Shown in pieces: positions 17,415 through 25,473 of a stretch of 64,000 nt of DNA; positions within the stretch are counted from its first letter, which is position 1, and each line of letters opens with the position of its first letter. The notes beneath the pieces are model-generated. The model was not told where the DNA came from and ran no database searches. It saw nothing but the letters and a program-made list of their open reading frames with translations. Position numbers and translations under genes: made by a program. The stretch is taken from positions 124,001 to 188,000 of the forward strand of contig CAJXJK010000009.1 in assembly GCA_913054135.1 (NCBI GenBank), read 5' to 3'. This DNA comes from an uncultured Flavobacteriales bacterium. GTDB lineage: Bacteria > Bacteroidota > Bacteroidia > Flavobacteriales_D > Crocinitomicaceae.

Positions 17415-19605
17415 GGCAAAAAGCCTATTATATCATCCCTATTTTATTTTAGCAGTCATTGTATTGATTGCTTTTTGGCCTTTAACCTTTCAACAATATG
17501 TTATTCCTCATGACATGGTTAATTGTTGGATTCCGTGGAGACATTTTATTAGTGATTGCATCCAAAATGGTGAGTTTCCTTGGTGGAACCCTTACCAACA
17601 AATGGGCTATCCAATTCATGCAGATTTACAAGGTCCAACTTGGCATCTAGAATCAATTTTAGCTAGTATGGTTGGCAGACAAGGACCGGTTTATATTCAA
17701 TACGCTTATTTAGTTTACTTATGGATAGGTGCAATTGGGTTTCACAAGCTGGCACATCTATTCACAAAGGTCAAATGGATTCATTTTGTTGCGGGTATCG
17801 CCTATATAACCTCAGGTTTTTTTATAAGCCATAGCATGCACTTCTTTGCCATCATAAGCGCCGCATTTGTTCCGCACATACTCTATCATGTGATAAAAAT
17901 GATGGACGAAAATTCTAAAGTGCATGCCTTAATCGCTTCTGTATTTATCTTTTTTAACTTGACCGGAGGATACCACACCTTTACCATCTTATTGATCTAT
18001 TTGCTTGCGCCAATCGCTATCTATTATGGTATAAAACATTACAAAAAATCAAGAAAGTCTTTCAAAGAATTCATCTTGAGCGGATTGCTTTTTACCGCCA
18101 GCTCAACAATATTGGCGAGTGTAATAATTGTCGTTTACGCTCAACTCAAACCATTTTTGCAAAGACTTAGTCATTTGCCATTTGATGAAGCGAGTCAGTT
18201 TCCGTTCAGTCCAAACTCAACTATGTCATTTTTAAATCCAATGGCACCAATAAATGAAGCCGAATGGATAGGTACAAACCCTACCATGTCTAATGGATAC
18301 TTTGGTTTAGCTTTCCTTCTACTCCTGCTCCTCTCAGTAATGAGGAAGTTATCTTCTATTGAAAAGATCATTGCCGCTTTCGGTTTCTTTTGCCTGCTTT
18401 GTTCATTTGGAACATACACCCCAGTTTACGAAATCGTTCATGACTACTTTCCACTTTTAGGAAAGTTCAGGTTTCCGGCATACTTTTCATTTTTCTTCGT
18501 TTTAAGCGCCTTGATTTTAGGATTAAAAACATTAGAACTCATCTTTATTGAAAAAGAAATTGAGAAAAGCCAAATTTGGTATGTATCAAGTTTCCTTGGG
18601 TTGATTTTGATTTCAACAATAGTATATGGAATCACTCAACTGGATGGCTCAAATTTCTGGCTCTTTAACTCGATTAAAGAAACAAATCTAGGTCAAAACC
18701 TCACTTACTACGGCATCCTTCAGCTAATCATGCTGGGCTTAATAACCTTCTCTCTATTGAAAAGAAAAAAGGTCTTGTTAATTGCACTGATCTGTGTTGA
18801 CGGATTTATTTCTCTTCAACCACAATTTCTCGCACAAGAGGTCGGAACTTCAAAACCACATGAAATTGAAAACACACTAAGCGAATTTAATTCTAACGAC
18901 CTACCATTAAGAAATCCGGTGGCGGATAACCAATATTATCATCACTATATGCCACATCTTTGGCAAAATGTCAATCATCTTGACAAACGAATAGGATATG
19001 ACGGTTTTAATTCAAATTATTTCACTGACCTCTGGAACCTAACGACGATATACAAGCATCAAAGTGATTCACTTTTTCAAAATGGCTTTGCATATATTTC
19101 AGATGAAATTGTGCCTTACTCTCAGTTTCTAGCCGACACTTCAGTCGCTTATTCAAAGTCTACTGTTTTTGTAGCGGATGAAGACTTTTCAAACTTCAGC
19201 TCAATTCATCCGACAGAAGATACCTTGAGTTATGTGATCAATACTCAATTTGAAATTGCTGACATACGCTTTATGAGTAAAACCAAAGAAGCATACAGCC
19301 TTAATTTGTTGCAAAGCTATTATCCGGGTTGGATTGCCTATGTGGATGGCGTTGACACTAAAATCAACAAAACGAACTCCATGTTTATGAGTATTCCGAT
19401 AACTGAAGGTACGCACGATATAGTATTTCTTTACGAGAATAAATTAATGAAGACCGCAGCAATTATAAGCTACTCAACTTTAGGTTGTATTCTTTTAATA
19501 CTGAGTTTTATCTTTATTAAAAGACGAAAAAGCAATGCTATTGCAATAGGAATAGCGTGGATTGGAGTAGGCTCAATTTGCCTGTATTACTTTTACTTAC
19601 TTTGA
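17407..19605 (+). CDS. YfhO-family multispanning membrane protein
   Basis: The 732-residue protein has about 12 hydrophobic segments: one near residues 10-28, a dense block from 90 to 480, and two at the end (about 665-725). A periplasmic domain lies between. An early loop reads IPWRHFISDCIQNGEFPWWNPY, typical of YfhO and related GT-C-like membrane proteins, which take part in glycosylating lipoteichoic acid in Firmicutes. In Bacteroidetes the substrate is unknown. The ATG at 17407 overlaps the rluE end by 8 bases. The gene converges with the SRAP gene, overlapping it by 9 bases. Confidence 0.75.
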   Translation: MHKAKSLLYHPYFILAVIVLIAFWPLTFQQYVIPHDMVNCWIPWRHFISDCIQNGEFPWWNPYQQMGYPIHADLQGPTWHLESILASMVGRQGPVYIQYAYLVYLWIGAIGFHKLAHLFTKVKWIHFVAGIAYITSGFFISHSMHFFAIISAAFVPHILYHVIKMMDENSKVHALIASVFIFFNLTGGYHTFTILLIYLLAPIAIYYGIKHYKKSRKSFKEFILSGLLFTASSTILASVIIVVYAQLKPFLQRLSHLPFDEASQFPFSPNSTMSFLNPMAPINEAEWIGTNPTMSNGYFGLAFLLLLLLSVMRKLSSIEKIIAAFGFFCLLCSFGTYTPVYEIVHDYFPLLGKFRFPAYFSFFFVLSALILGLKTLELIFIEKEIEKSQIWYVSSFLGLILISTIVYGITQLDGSNFWLFNSIKETNLGQNLTYYGILQLIMLGLITFSLLKRKKVLLIALICVDGFISLQPQFLAQEVGTSKPHEIENTLSEFNSNDLPLRNPVADNQYYHHYMPHLWQNVNHLDKRIGYDGFNSNYFTDLWNLTTIYKHQSDSLFQNGFAYISDEIVPYSQFLADTSVAYSKSTVFVADEDFSNFSSIHPTEDTLSYVINTQFEIADIRFMSKTKEAYSLNLLQSYYPGWIAYVDGVDTKINKTNSMFMSIPITEGTHDIVFLYENKLMKTAAIISYSTLGCILLILSFIFIKRRKSNAIAIGIAWIGVGSICLYYFYLL

Positions 19606-20493
19606 TCTCTTGTTCAAATCCTTTTTGACCTGATCAGTTTCTTTTTCGATTTCCTTTTCGATCTCTTCGTACCCCTCTAACTCACCGTCATCATCCAATT
19701 TTCTTCTTCTTGAAGGCGACATTCCCATTCCTTGAAGTTGTACTTTTTGCTCTTGACCGATTGTATATTCTTGCTGCAGCAGATCACCAATTGGCTTAAT
19801 TAATTCGGCTCCTTTATTTCTTGGGTTTTTAATATCCGTAGATATTGGATACGCATTCATCATCTTGTGGTCATAAGGCTGCAAAAGCTCTGTAATCTCT
19901 TGAAGATTCGCATGCTTATCCAAGTACACTCCATAATCTTTAGCCTCTAATATTACAGGCATCCTGTGATGTGGTATCAATCCCATTAATTTATTTGGCG
20001 GACAGGTAATAATAGCAAATGAATCCATGATTTCACCCGAATTTTGATCAACCCATTGGTCATAGACACCAGCAAAGGCAAAGGGTCTCCTTTTATTAAT
20101 CATATGAACCAAGAAAGGGTCACTCAATTTGTCTTTTGTTGTGCCTTCAACAAAAGCATCTGCAGGAACCAAACATCTCTTTGACCTGATTGATTGCTTG
20201 AAAAAGGGTTTTCTTATTATCCCTTTAGCTCCATTATAGTCAGGCCTATTGTCTTTGTTATGATCACCTTCTGATCTTGCATTGATGACGTAAAACTTCT
20301 TTTTAGCCCATGAAGGAGTGAAGCCAAAAGTGAATTCTTGTAATAAGCCGGGATCTTCACATGTAATTACTGGCGCTTTATCGCCTGCTGCGATATTATA
20401 ATTTGCCTCAAAATTGAATTCAGGACTGGCTGTGACATTAAATTTTTTCTCAATGATCTTCGTTTCTGTCACTACAACATATCGTCCGCACAT
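19597..20493 (-). CDS. SRAP-domain protein (HMCES/YedK-like), abasic-site crosslinker
   Basis: SRAP proteins bind abasic sites in single-stranded DNA and form a protective thiazolidine crosslink through Cys2. This 298-residue protein begins MCGRY with Cys2 next to Met. It also keeps NARSEG (conserved Asn), PADAFVEG (active-site Glu) and IPHHRMPVIL (active-site His). A charged Lys/Glu tail of about 50 residues follows the domain. It sits upstream of the tRNA-Asn on the opposite strand. With dnaE2 and dinB about 5 kb away, this region is rich in DNA-damage genes. Confidence 0.92.
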   Translation of the reverse strand: MCGRYVVVTETKIIEKKFNVTASPEFNFEANYNIAAGDKAPVITCEDPGLLQEFTFGFTPSWAKKKFYVINARSEGDHNKDNRPDYNGAKGIIRKPFFKQSIRSKRCLVPADAFVEGTTKDKLSDPFLVHMINKRRPFAFAGVYDQWVDQNSGEIMDSFAIITCPPNKLMGLIPHHRMPVILEAKDYGVYLDKHANLQEITELLQPYDHKMMNAYPISTDIKNPRNKGAELIKPIGDLLQQEYTIGQEQKVQLQGMGMSPSRRRKLDDDGELEGYEEIEKEIEKETDQVKKDLNKRSK

Positions 20494-20587
20494 GCTTAAA
20501 AGTCTTGATTTATTGGTAGATACTACAAGATAAGGATTCTTAAAAAAAGCAAGGAGAAAAATAGATGTGAATATTTTATTCTTTTAT

Positions 20588-20618
20588 TTTGGTCTTAATT
20601 CCAAAACATATATATTTG
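20588..20618 (+). promoter_or_regulatory. Promoter of tRNA-Asn
   Basis: TTTG (20588-20591) is followed by 19 bases and TATATTTG (20611-20618), an exact match to the Bacteroidetes consensus. Transcription would begin near 20625, fourteen bases before the mature tRNA end. Confidence 0.75.
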
Positions 20619-20638
20619 CATCCGCTTAACAGCAAAAT

Positions 20639-20715
20639 TCCTCTTTAGCTCAGCTGGTTAGAGCATCTGACTGTTAATCAGAGGGTCCTTGGTTCGAGTC
20701 CAAGAAGAGGAGCCA
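20639..20715 (+). tRNA. tRNA-Asn (anticodon GTT)
   Basis: All four arms fold. Acceptor TCCTCTT (20639-20645) pairs with AAGAGGA (20705-20711). The D arm starts GCTC (20648). The anticodon stem TCTGA/TCAGA encloses loop CTGTTAA with GTT at 20673-20675. The T stem CTTGG/CCAAG encloses TTCGAGT. The discriminator is G20712, and CCA (20713-20715) is encoded. The last 13 bases before CCA are the core of attL of the island, so the encoded CCA probably came with the island (see attR, which lacks it). Confidence 0.97.
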
Positions 20716-22222
20716 TCAAAGACAAGCCATCCGAAAGGGTGGCTTTTTCTTTTTCTACTTTTCCCAAACCCTTATCAATGTTACGAAACAAGTCCAAAAC
20801 CAAATTGAAAGAAGTGGTTCGACACTTATTTTTTGCAATTTCAATTTTATTTGGAAAAGTCGAACCAATAAGCGCACGTTTCTCTTCGTATCCCCCATTC
20901 TCAAAGAATTTGTCTAGATTTTTCAAAATGTTAATTGCCCCATCAATATAGTATTGCATGGAATCAATTTTAGAAATGCTTTCGATATCATTATCTACCC
21001 TCGCAATTTCTGTTTTATATCTTGTAGTTGCTTGATTAAAAGCTTCAGCATCAATCACACCATCAATCACTTTATCTTGTGCATCCGCAATCTTCTTTAG
21101 CAAAGACTTTTTCTCGAATTCAAGCCTTTTCAAAGTGTTTTCTTGACTAATTTCTTTAGTGTTAAGTGTCTCTTCCATTATCTCCTTAAACACACCTACT
21201 AACTTCTCATCTATCTTTATCTTAGACAAGTAATTTGTGACTATCTCATGTGTTTTATCTGCTCTTAATCTCTCCTTGCATTTCTTTCTACAATGGTAAT
21301 AGTAGTGCTTGTCTCCACTTCTACTTCTAGAGCCACTCCCAGTCAAATTACCTCCGCACTGAGTGCAACGAAGTAATCCACCTCTTAATGGCAAATTTTC
21401 ATTCTTTGCTTTGGGCTGATGTAGATTTCTTGCTCTACCAGATAGAACTAATTCAACTTTGTAAAACAACTCTTCACTCACCAGAGGAATATGTATTCCT
21501 TGAACTATTTCAAACGGTTCATTTTCCCATTCTTTAATCTTAATCTGTCCAATGTATACTACATTCCTTAGCATATTGTAGAACGTTTGTTTGACAATTT
21601 TCATCCCTTTCTTTCTCAAATCATCTCTTATTTGTCCAATGGGCTCTACATCTTCAGCTACCCTGTGAAAAGCCTCAATTACAAATGGTGCGTGCTCATC
21701 TGGCTCTAGGATTGACTGTTTTAATTTATTTCTAGCGTTTTTGTACCCATATGGAGCAGATGACATCCATTGCCCTTCTCGATTTCCTCTTCTTAAAGCT
21801 TGTTTTGTTCTTTGACCAATCATTTTGTTCTCGACCTCTGGAATTGCTAAGTAAAAGGCCAGAATAGCTGTGCTTGCTGGAATCTTTAGGTCCAACGGCT
21901 GCTCAATGGCAAGGACTGAAACGTCCCATGCCATAAGCTTTTCCAACATATTTAGGGAACCAACATGAGTTCTACCAAATCTATCCCATTTAGTAACGAG
22001 TATCAAATCAATACCTTTTTTGTTCGATTTTATATATTGAAGCATTTCTTTGAATTGAGGTCTTTCGAAGTTCTTCCCACTACAATCTTCTTCGTAACTT
22101 TTAACAATATTATGCCCATTTCGTTGACAGTATCCAACTAGCTGTTCGTACTGATTTCTTAGGCTCAAACCACTCTCTTTTTGTTCTGCGGTTGATACCC
22201 TTGTGTAAATTATTATATTCAT
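20678..22222 (-). CDS. Large serine recombinase (island integrase)
   Basis: The 514-residue enzyme has a resolvase catalytic domain (IIYTRVSTAEQKESG, nucleophile Ser10), a recombinase domain (about 160-270), a zinc ribbon (CTQCGGNL... then YYHCRKKC, about 288-318) and a C-terminal coiled coil. It probably integrates and excises the island. Its reading frame crosses the terminator and attL, and its last residues (GLEPRTL) are antisense to the tRNA. In the circular form, joined to the sequence left of attR, the frame would instead end ...APLLVLES. Serine integrases using tRNA genes are less usual than tyrosine integrases. The gene follows a small gene by 6 bases. Confidence 0.9.
   Translation of the reverse strand: MNIIIYTRVSTAEQKESGLSLRNQYEQLVGYCQRNGHNIVKSYEEDCSGKNFERPQFKEMLQYIKSNKKGIDLILVTKWDRFGRTHVGSLNMLEKLMAWDVSVLAIEQPLDLKIPASTAILAFYLAIPEVENKMIGQRTKQALRRGNREGQWMSSAPYGYKNARNKLKQSILEPDEHAPFVIEAFHRVAEDVEPIGQIRDDLRKKGMKIVKQTFYNMLRNVVYIGQIKIKEWENEPFEIVQGIHIPLVSEELFYKVELVLSGRARNLHQPKAKNENLPLRGGLLRCTQCGGNLTGSGSRSRSGDKHYYYHCRKKCKERLRADKTHEIVTNYLSKIKIDEKLVGVFKEIMEETLNTKEISQENTLKRLEFEKKSLLKKIADAQDKVIDGVIDAEAFNQATTRYKTEIARVDNDIESISKIDSMQYYIDGAINILKNLDKFFENGGYEEKRALIGSTFPNKIEIAKNKCRTTSFNLVLDLFRNIDKGLGKVEKEKATLSDGLSLMAPLLGLEPRTL
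20693..20713. other. attL: tRNA-Asn 3' end at the left island junction
   Basis: This 21-bp segment (T-loop to acceptor end) recurs at 38758-38778 with a single difference at 20700 (C here, A there). The copy here is the intact tRNA. The mismatch puts the crossover within the shared 13 bases CAAGAAGAGGAGC (20701-20713). Confidence 0.85.
20724..20754 (+). terminator. Terminator after tRNA-Asn
   Basis: AGCCATCC (20725-20732), loop GAAA and GGGTGGCT (20737-20744) form an 8-bp stem followed by a T-rich tract. It lies inside the coding frame of the integrase on the other strand and was brought by the island. The pre-integration terminator appears to be the one now at 38779-38813. Confidence 0.75.
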
Positions 22223-22228
22223 ATCTGA

Positions 22229-22516
22229 TTATTGTTTATTATTAATTTGAAGTTGATTATTAAGTCGAATTTTCACCCTTAAGCAAAATTCATGCAGATT
22301 AATTATCTCATGTTCTGGACTTCCATAGTCATGGTATATGTAACCATTAACTCTAATTGAGCCGAACGAATCTCTAATGATGTTTGGACGAACTAATCCC
22401 GCAATGTGTGCTATTTCCCTTACTATTTTTAGGTTGATATAATAGTTGTTTTTGGTATAGATTCTGTCCTTATATAATTCTATTAAATCGTTTTGTGCTT
22501 GTTTTGTATTTACCAT
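22229..22516 (-). CDS. Small unknown protein upstream of the integrase
   Basis: The 95-residue protein ends 6 bases before the integrase start, so the two are cotranscribed. It is basic and Asn/Ile-rich, with a possible helical N-terminal half and a central VRPNIIRDSFGSIRVNGYIYHDYGS-like strand region broken by Gly and Pro. I recognise no family. Position beside a serine integrase and small size would suit a recombination directionality factor or regulator, but nothing in the sequence proves that. Confidence 0.6.
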   Translation of the reverse strand: MVNTKQAQNDLIELYKDRIYTKNNYYINLKIVREIAHIAGLVRPNIIRDSFGSIRVNGYIYHDYGSPEHEIINLHEFCLRVKIRLNNQLQINNKQ

Positions 22517-22569
22517 AATTTTTCTTCGTTTTAATTGTTGCAGTTGAAGTCGGTCAACTACTTACCGTA

Positions 22570-22731
22570 TTATTTCTGTTCTTTTAAATGCTCATAGCAT
22601 ATTTCAGCTAGTTGTTGCATGAATTTGTATAGTCTTTCAACATCCTCACCATGTTGATTTTCATTGATGAGGTTCTTAATTTGCTTTAAAGTGTAGCCTT
22701 TTGATTGGGCTCCTTCACTCTTGGTATTCAT
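22570..22731 (-). CDS. Small helical protein, 53 residues
   Basis: An ATG at 22731 opens a 53-residue frame ending TAA at 22572-22570. The product begins MNTKSEGAQSKGYTLKQ and continues as amphipathic helix with ERLYKFMQQLAEICYEHLKEQK at the end. It lies 53 bases before the 22229-22516 gene on the same strand and has the charged composition of a real protein. It may be the first gene of the integrase operon. No family is recognised. Confidence 0.5.
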   Translation of the reverse strand: MNTKSEGAQSKGYTLKQIKNLINENQHGEDVERLYKFMQQLAEICYEHLKEQK

Positions 22732-22935
22732 CTTGTCTTCTCCACTCTTGCCCTCTTAATTTTAGTCGAATGGGAGGATTATTTTAATCTAGGTCATATA
22801 GACCAGTCATTCTTATTTAATGTGTTTTTAGGGTGCTCTATTTTTCATCATTTTTAAGTTTTAATTTATTGTTTGGAATCTGGAAGTTTAAACGCCATAA
22901 ACCTGTTTTTTCGATTTGCACAAGTATTTATTAGC

Positions 22936-23103
22936 ATGACCATCCAAGACATTGATAATAAAATTAAGGTGCTAAATACTGAGATGTCCGTTGCTACTGG
23001 TAGCGAAGACAGACAACGAATTCAACGCAAGATTTCTGTGTTGAGGTTAAAACGTGAAATTGAAACCATCAAACAGAAAATCGAGCAGTTGAATAATTAC
23101 TAG
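22936..23103 (+). CDS. Short coiled-coil protein, 55 residues
   Basis: I use ATG 22936 (MTIQDIDNKIKVLN...); a start at 22873 is possible but adds a hydrophobic stretch unlike the rest. The product is almost entirely heptad-patterned helix ending in KREIETIKQKIEQLNNY, which suggests a dimeric coiled coil. Its TAG stop shares the palindrome CTAG with the stop of the convergent gene at 23100. Function is unknown. Confidence 0.5.
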   Translation: MTIQDIDNKIKVLNTEMSVATGSEDRQRIQRKISVLRLKREIETIKQKIEQLNNY

Positions 23104-23429
23104 TCCATTTTCAAGTCATCATAAAAGAGAGTTAAGGCTGTTACGCTAATTACATCACTAGGCTCATCTTTTCGAACATTATTGCGAATACTGAAATTAT
23201 ATTTATAATGGTCAGTAAGAAAATGTTCATGGTCTGTTTCAATATCAAATTGAATATATGGACACACTTCAACTTCATCAAAATACCCCCGCACATTTAC
23301 CGTGGTTTGCTCATTAACTACATATTCATTCTCTTTGAAAATTCTTCGCAACTCAACCTTAAAGTTGGGTTCATTCACCACATAGGCTTTTCTAATTATT
23401 TCTTTTAATTCTTTCATATTTATTGTCAA
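23100..23429 (-). CDS. Unknown protein, 109 residues
   Basis: The acidic protein starts MTINMKELKEIIRKAY and may be initiated at the second Met. It has a helix followed by alternating strands (NEQTTVNVRGYFDEVEV, PYIQFDIETDHEHFL) and a C-terminal strand region ending LFYDDLKMD. No family is recognised. It converges with the short coiled-coil gene, the two stop codons sharing four bases. Upstream lies a 215-base region with palindromes that may regulate it. Confidence 0.55.
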   Translation of the reverse strand: MTINMKELKEIIRKAYVVNEPNFKVELRRIFKENEYVVNEQTTVNVRGYFDEVEVCPYIQFDIETDHEHFLTDHYKYNFSIRNNVRKDEPSDVISVTALTLFYDDLKMD

Positions 23430-23588
23430 ATTTTTTCCAAAAAATTTTTCTCTGGAACATCATGTTTAGTATTAATTTGTTGAAAATCTCCGCATAAAAA
23501 GAGAGATTACAAATTTTTGAAATTTGGACCCTCGATACAGGGAGGACTCTATGTTGAAATTGAATTTTCAGCATAAAAGCGGCATTTG

Positions 23589-23620
23589 CTTGCTAAGGGC
23601 CTCTTAGCAAGTACTTGCTA
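23589..23620. repeat. Triple palindromic site with CTTGCTA half-sites
   Basis: CTTGCTAAG (23589-23597), GGCCT, and CTTAGCAAG (23603-23611) form a perfect 9-bp inverted repeat. The last arm also joins the next word to make the perfect 16-bp palindrome TAGCAAGTACTTGCTA (23605-23620). Three half-sites in alternating orientation look like a protein-binding array. It could also act as a terminator for the gene ending at 23645, but no T-run follows on that strand. Confidence 0.7.
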
Positions 23621-23644
23621 GCGTTGGTACAAAAGGGGTCTATT

Positions 23645-24505
23645 CTATGCATAGTGATTTGTTATTTCTTTTACACTTGCACCCTCAATCACTAAAAATT
23701 CATTTCTATTGAATTTTTGTTCTTCAGTTGGATGCTTTGCATCTATATAGAAACCTGTTGGTGATTCATTATCTAGTTCACCAAACCACACTATCCTTCT
23801 ACTAGTTGATTTTTTAAATTTCTGAAAGAGTTGAGGTAAACTATCTTCATTGTCTTCACAATCCACCAACATCTTGATTAATAAGTTGAGGTCTTCAGAG
23901 ACCTCTTCAGTTAGTTCAATTGAAAAACCATTGTTAGATTCTATAGTCTTCTCTGAAAAAGTAGGTATCGAAAGAGAAGAAGGAATAACTAACTCATTAC
24001 TTGTTTTATTTCTTGTTTCATTATTTGTTTCATCTCTTGTTTCATTGTGGTAACCTTTTGGGTCTTGCAAAGTCCCAATATTTCCATCAACAGGAAAATT
24101 TGGGTTGTTAGACGCCCTTTCTTTCCTTCTTTCTTCCATCCACTTCTCCAACGGGGAAATATTTTCCTTAAAGTGTTTGGATAAAGCTTCTAACTTTTTT
24201 TTCGTATCAGAATACTCATTTTGTAGTTCATCAATTTCTTCAACAGGCACTGTTTGCAGTGTTCTGCGTTCACTACGGTGACCATTGCTTAATACCCACT
24301 CTTTAGCAATTAGGACTTTCAACTGTGCCTTAATCGTCTTCTCAGAAAGCCCTATGATTAAAGCCAAATAACCATTAGAGCCCTTAAAGCACTTTCCCTT
24401 TGTTTGTTCAGTGAAACTGTTGATGACAGAGTATATCATTGCAGCATTCTTGTTCACTAGCTTGGTAGCCATCAATTCATTTGGTATCATGAAGTATTTT
24501 CTCAT
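23645..24505 (-). CDS. Winged-helix DNA-binding protein of the island
   Basis: The 286-residue protein begins MRKYFMIPNELMATKLVNKNA, followed by a winged-helix region (about 15-75) with GYLALIIGLSEKTIKAQLKVL as the recognition segment. This layout is typical of plasmid/phage replication-type or MarR-like HTH proteins in Bacteroidetes elements. A coiled coil (about 95-130), a low-complexity Asn/Glu/Thr/Arg stretch (about 150-172) and an acidic C-terminal domain follow. It may control replication, maintenance or excision of the island. It is divergent from the restriction operon with 317 bases between. Confidence 0.6.
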   Translation of the reverse strand: MRKYFMIPNELMATKLVNKNAAMIYSVINSFTEQTKGKCFKGSNGYLALIIGLSEKTIKAQLKVLIAKEWVLSNGHRSERRTLQTVPVEEIDELQNEYSDTKKKLEALSKHFKENISPLEKWMEERRKERASNNPNFPVDGNIGTLQDPKGYHNETRDETNNETRNKTSNELVIPSSLSIPTFSEKTIESNNGFSIELTEEVSEDLNLLIKMLVDCEDNEDSLPQLFQKFKKSTSRRIVWFGELDNESPTGFYIDAKHPTEEQKFNRNEFLVIEGASVKEITNHYA

Positions 24506-24590
24506 TCTTCCATTTTAAATTCAACAATAGAACTTGCCTCCAGCCAATGAAAGGTGCTAGATTATGTTCACGGGTAATTCCCGATTTATT

Positions 24591-24632
24591 TAAGAGGTGA
24601 CAACATTGGTAAACATGTTGTCGCTACTCTTA
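24591..24632. repeat. Long imperfect inverted repeat in the divergent region
   Basis: Inner arms GACAACAT (24599-24606) and ATGTTGTC (24615-24622) are perfect, separated by 8 bases. Outer arms TAAGAG (24591-24596) and CTCTTA (24627-24632) continue the symmetry after small unpaired bulges. It may be an operator or a cruciform-forming site. Confidence 0.7.
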
Positions 24633-24770
24633 ACTCTGGTTGGTCTTTTTGGTGATTAGTTGTTGGAATTCTTCATTGATGTTTCAATTAAAAGGACTCC
24701 ATTTGTTCGATTGAACACTACAAATATACGAAATTATTTGGAACGTACAAGAATAAAAGTGAAAAATATT

Positions 24771-24800
24771 TTTGTACACGCAAAATAAATCGTATGTTTG
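24771..24800 (+). promoter_or_regulatory. Promoter of the type I restriction operon
   Basis: TTTG (24771-24774), 18 bases and TATGTTTG (24793-24800) match the Bacteroidetes consensus. Transcription would start near 24807, sixteen bases before the ATG at 24823, so the half-size hsdS is the first gene of the message. Confidence 0.7.
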
Positions 24801-24822
24801 TGGAGTCAAATTAATAATATAG

Positions 24823-25401
24823 ATGGAAATAAACATCAATAAAATAGCTGATATACAGTATGGTACCTACTCCAAGACTCTTGATAAAGGTGAGGTGAAG
24901 TACTTGCACGCTAGTCATTTCGATTCTTTTGGAAGGCTGAGTAAGTTTTCTGATTCTTATATAAATAGAGATTCAAAAAACATGAAGTTCATTCTCAGTG
25001 AGAATGATGTAATTCTCGCAGCTAAAGGGAGTAGAAATTTTGCATGGGCCTATAGTGAGGAACATGGTGTTTGTATTCCTTCTTCTGCATTCTACATAAT
25101 TAGGTTGAATCCAGAAGAGGTTAATGGTGAGTACTTAGCCTACTACCTCAACACGGAGAGAATACAATATCAAATGAAAAGTATGGTGACTGGAACAGGT
25201 ATGCCTTCTATTCCCAAGAAAGAGTTCATGCAATTGGATGTACGAGTTCCTTCACTGCAAGAGCAGATGAAAATTGTTGAGGTGGCTAAACTGATGGATG
25301 AGGATATTCAGCTTACCAGCGGACTGCTGCTCGCTAAAAAGAACTTGAAAAAGGGACTTATGGATAGATTAATAAATGAAGAAACACAAGTAAATAAATA
25401 A
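24823..25401 (+). CDS. Single-TRD type I specificity protein (half HsdS)
   Basis: The 192-residue protein has one target-recognition domain (about 1-150, with IADIQYGTYSKTLDKGEVKY at the start and KKEFMQLDVRVPSLQEQMKI at the end). One conserved spacer helix follows (about 155-190, KKNLKKGLMDRLI). A normal HsdS has two such halves. Half-size S proteins can dimerise to give a functional subunit with a palindromic target, so this could give a second specificity or compete with the full HsdS encoded at 26963. It starts and ends cleanly, with its own promoter, so it is not an obvious truncation. A 72-base gap separates it from hsdM. Confidence 0.8.
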   Translation: MEININKIADIQYGTYSKTLDKGEVKYLHASHFDSFGRLSKFSDSYINRDSKNMKFILSENDVILAAKGSRNFAWAYSEEHGVCIPSSAFYIIRLNPEEVNGEYLAYYLNTERIQYQMKSMVTGTGMPSIPKKEFMQLDVRVPSLQEQMKIVEVAKLMDEDIQLTSGLLLAKKNLKKGLMDRLINEETQVNK

Positions 25402-25473
25402 GACAAAAACACAACCTGTTAAGAGCAATACATTTTGTGTTGCCGATTTTAACCTGGCTAAAACCAAAATATT

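Larger units (their letters stand above)
24506..24822. promoter_or_regulatory. Divergent control region between the winged-helix gene and the restriction operon
   Basis: No gene fits here. The 317 bases hold a small hairpin CGGG-N5-CCCG (24571-24583), a long imperfect inverted repeat (24591-24632) and a promoter for the + strand (24771-24800). The right half is very A/T-rich. It is the likely site where the RM operon is controlled. Confidence 0.6.

Noticed and set aside
23392-23574. 60-residue minus-strand frame
   Set aside because: Composition is A/T-driven (Lys, Ile, Phe, Asn), it overlaps the start of the 23100-23429 gene, and it has no coding features.
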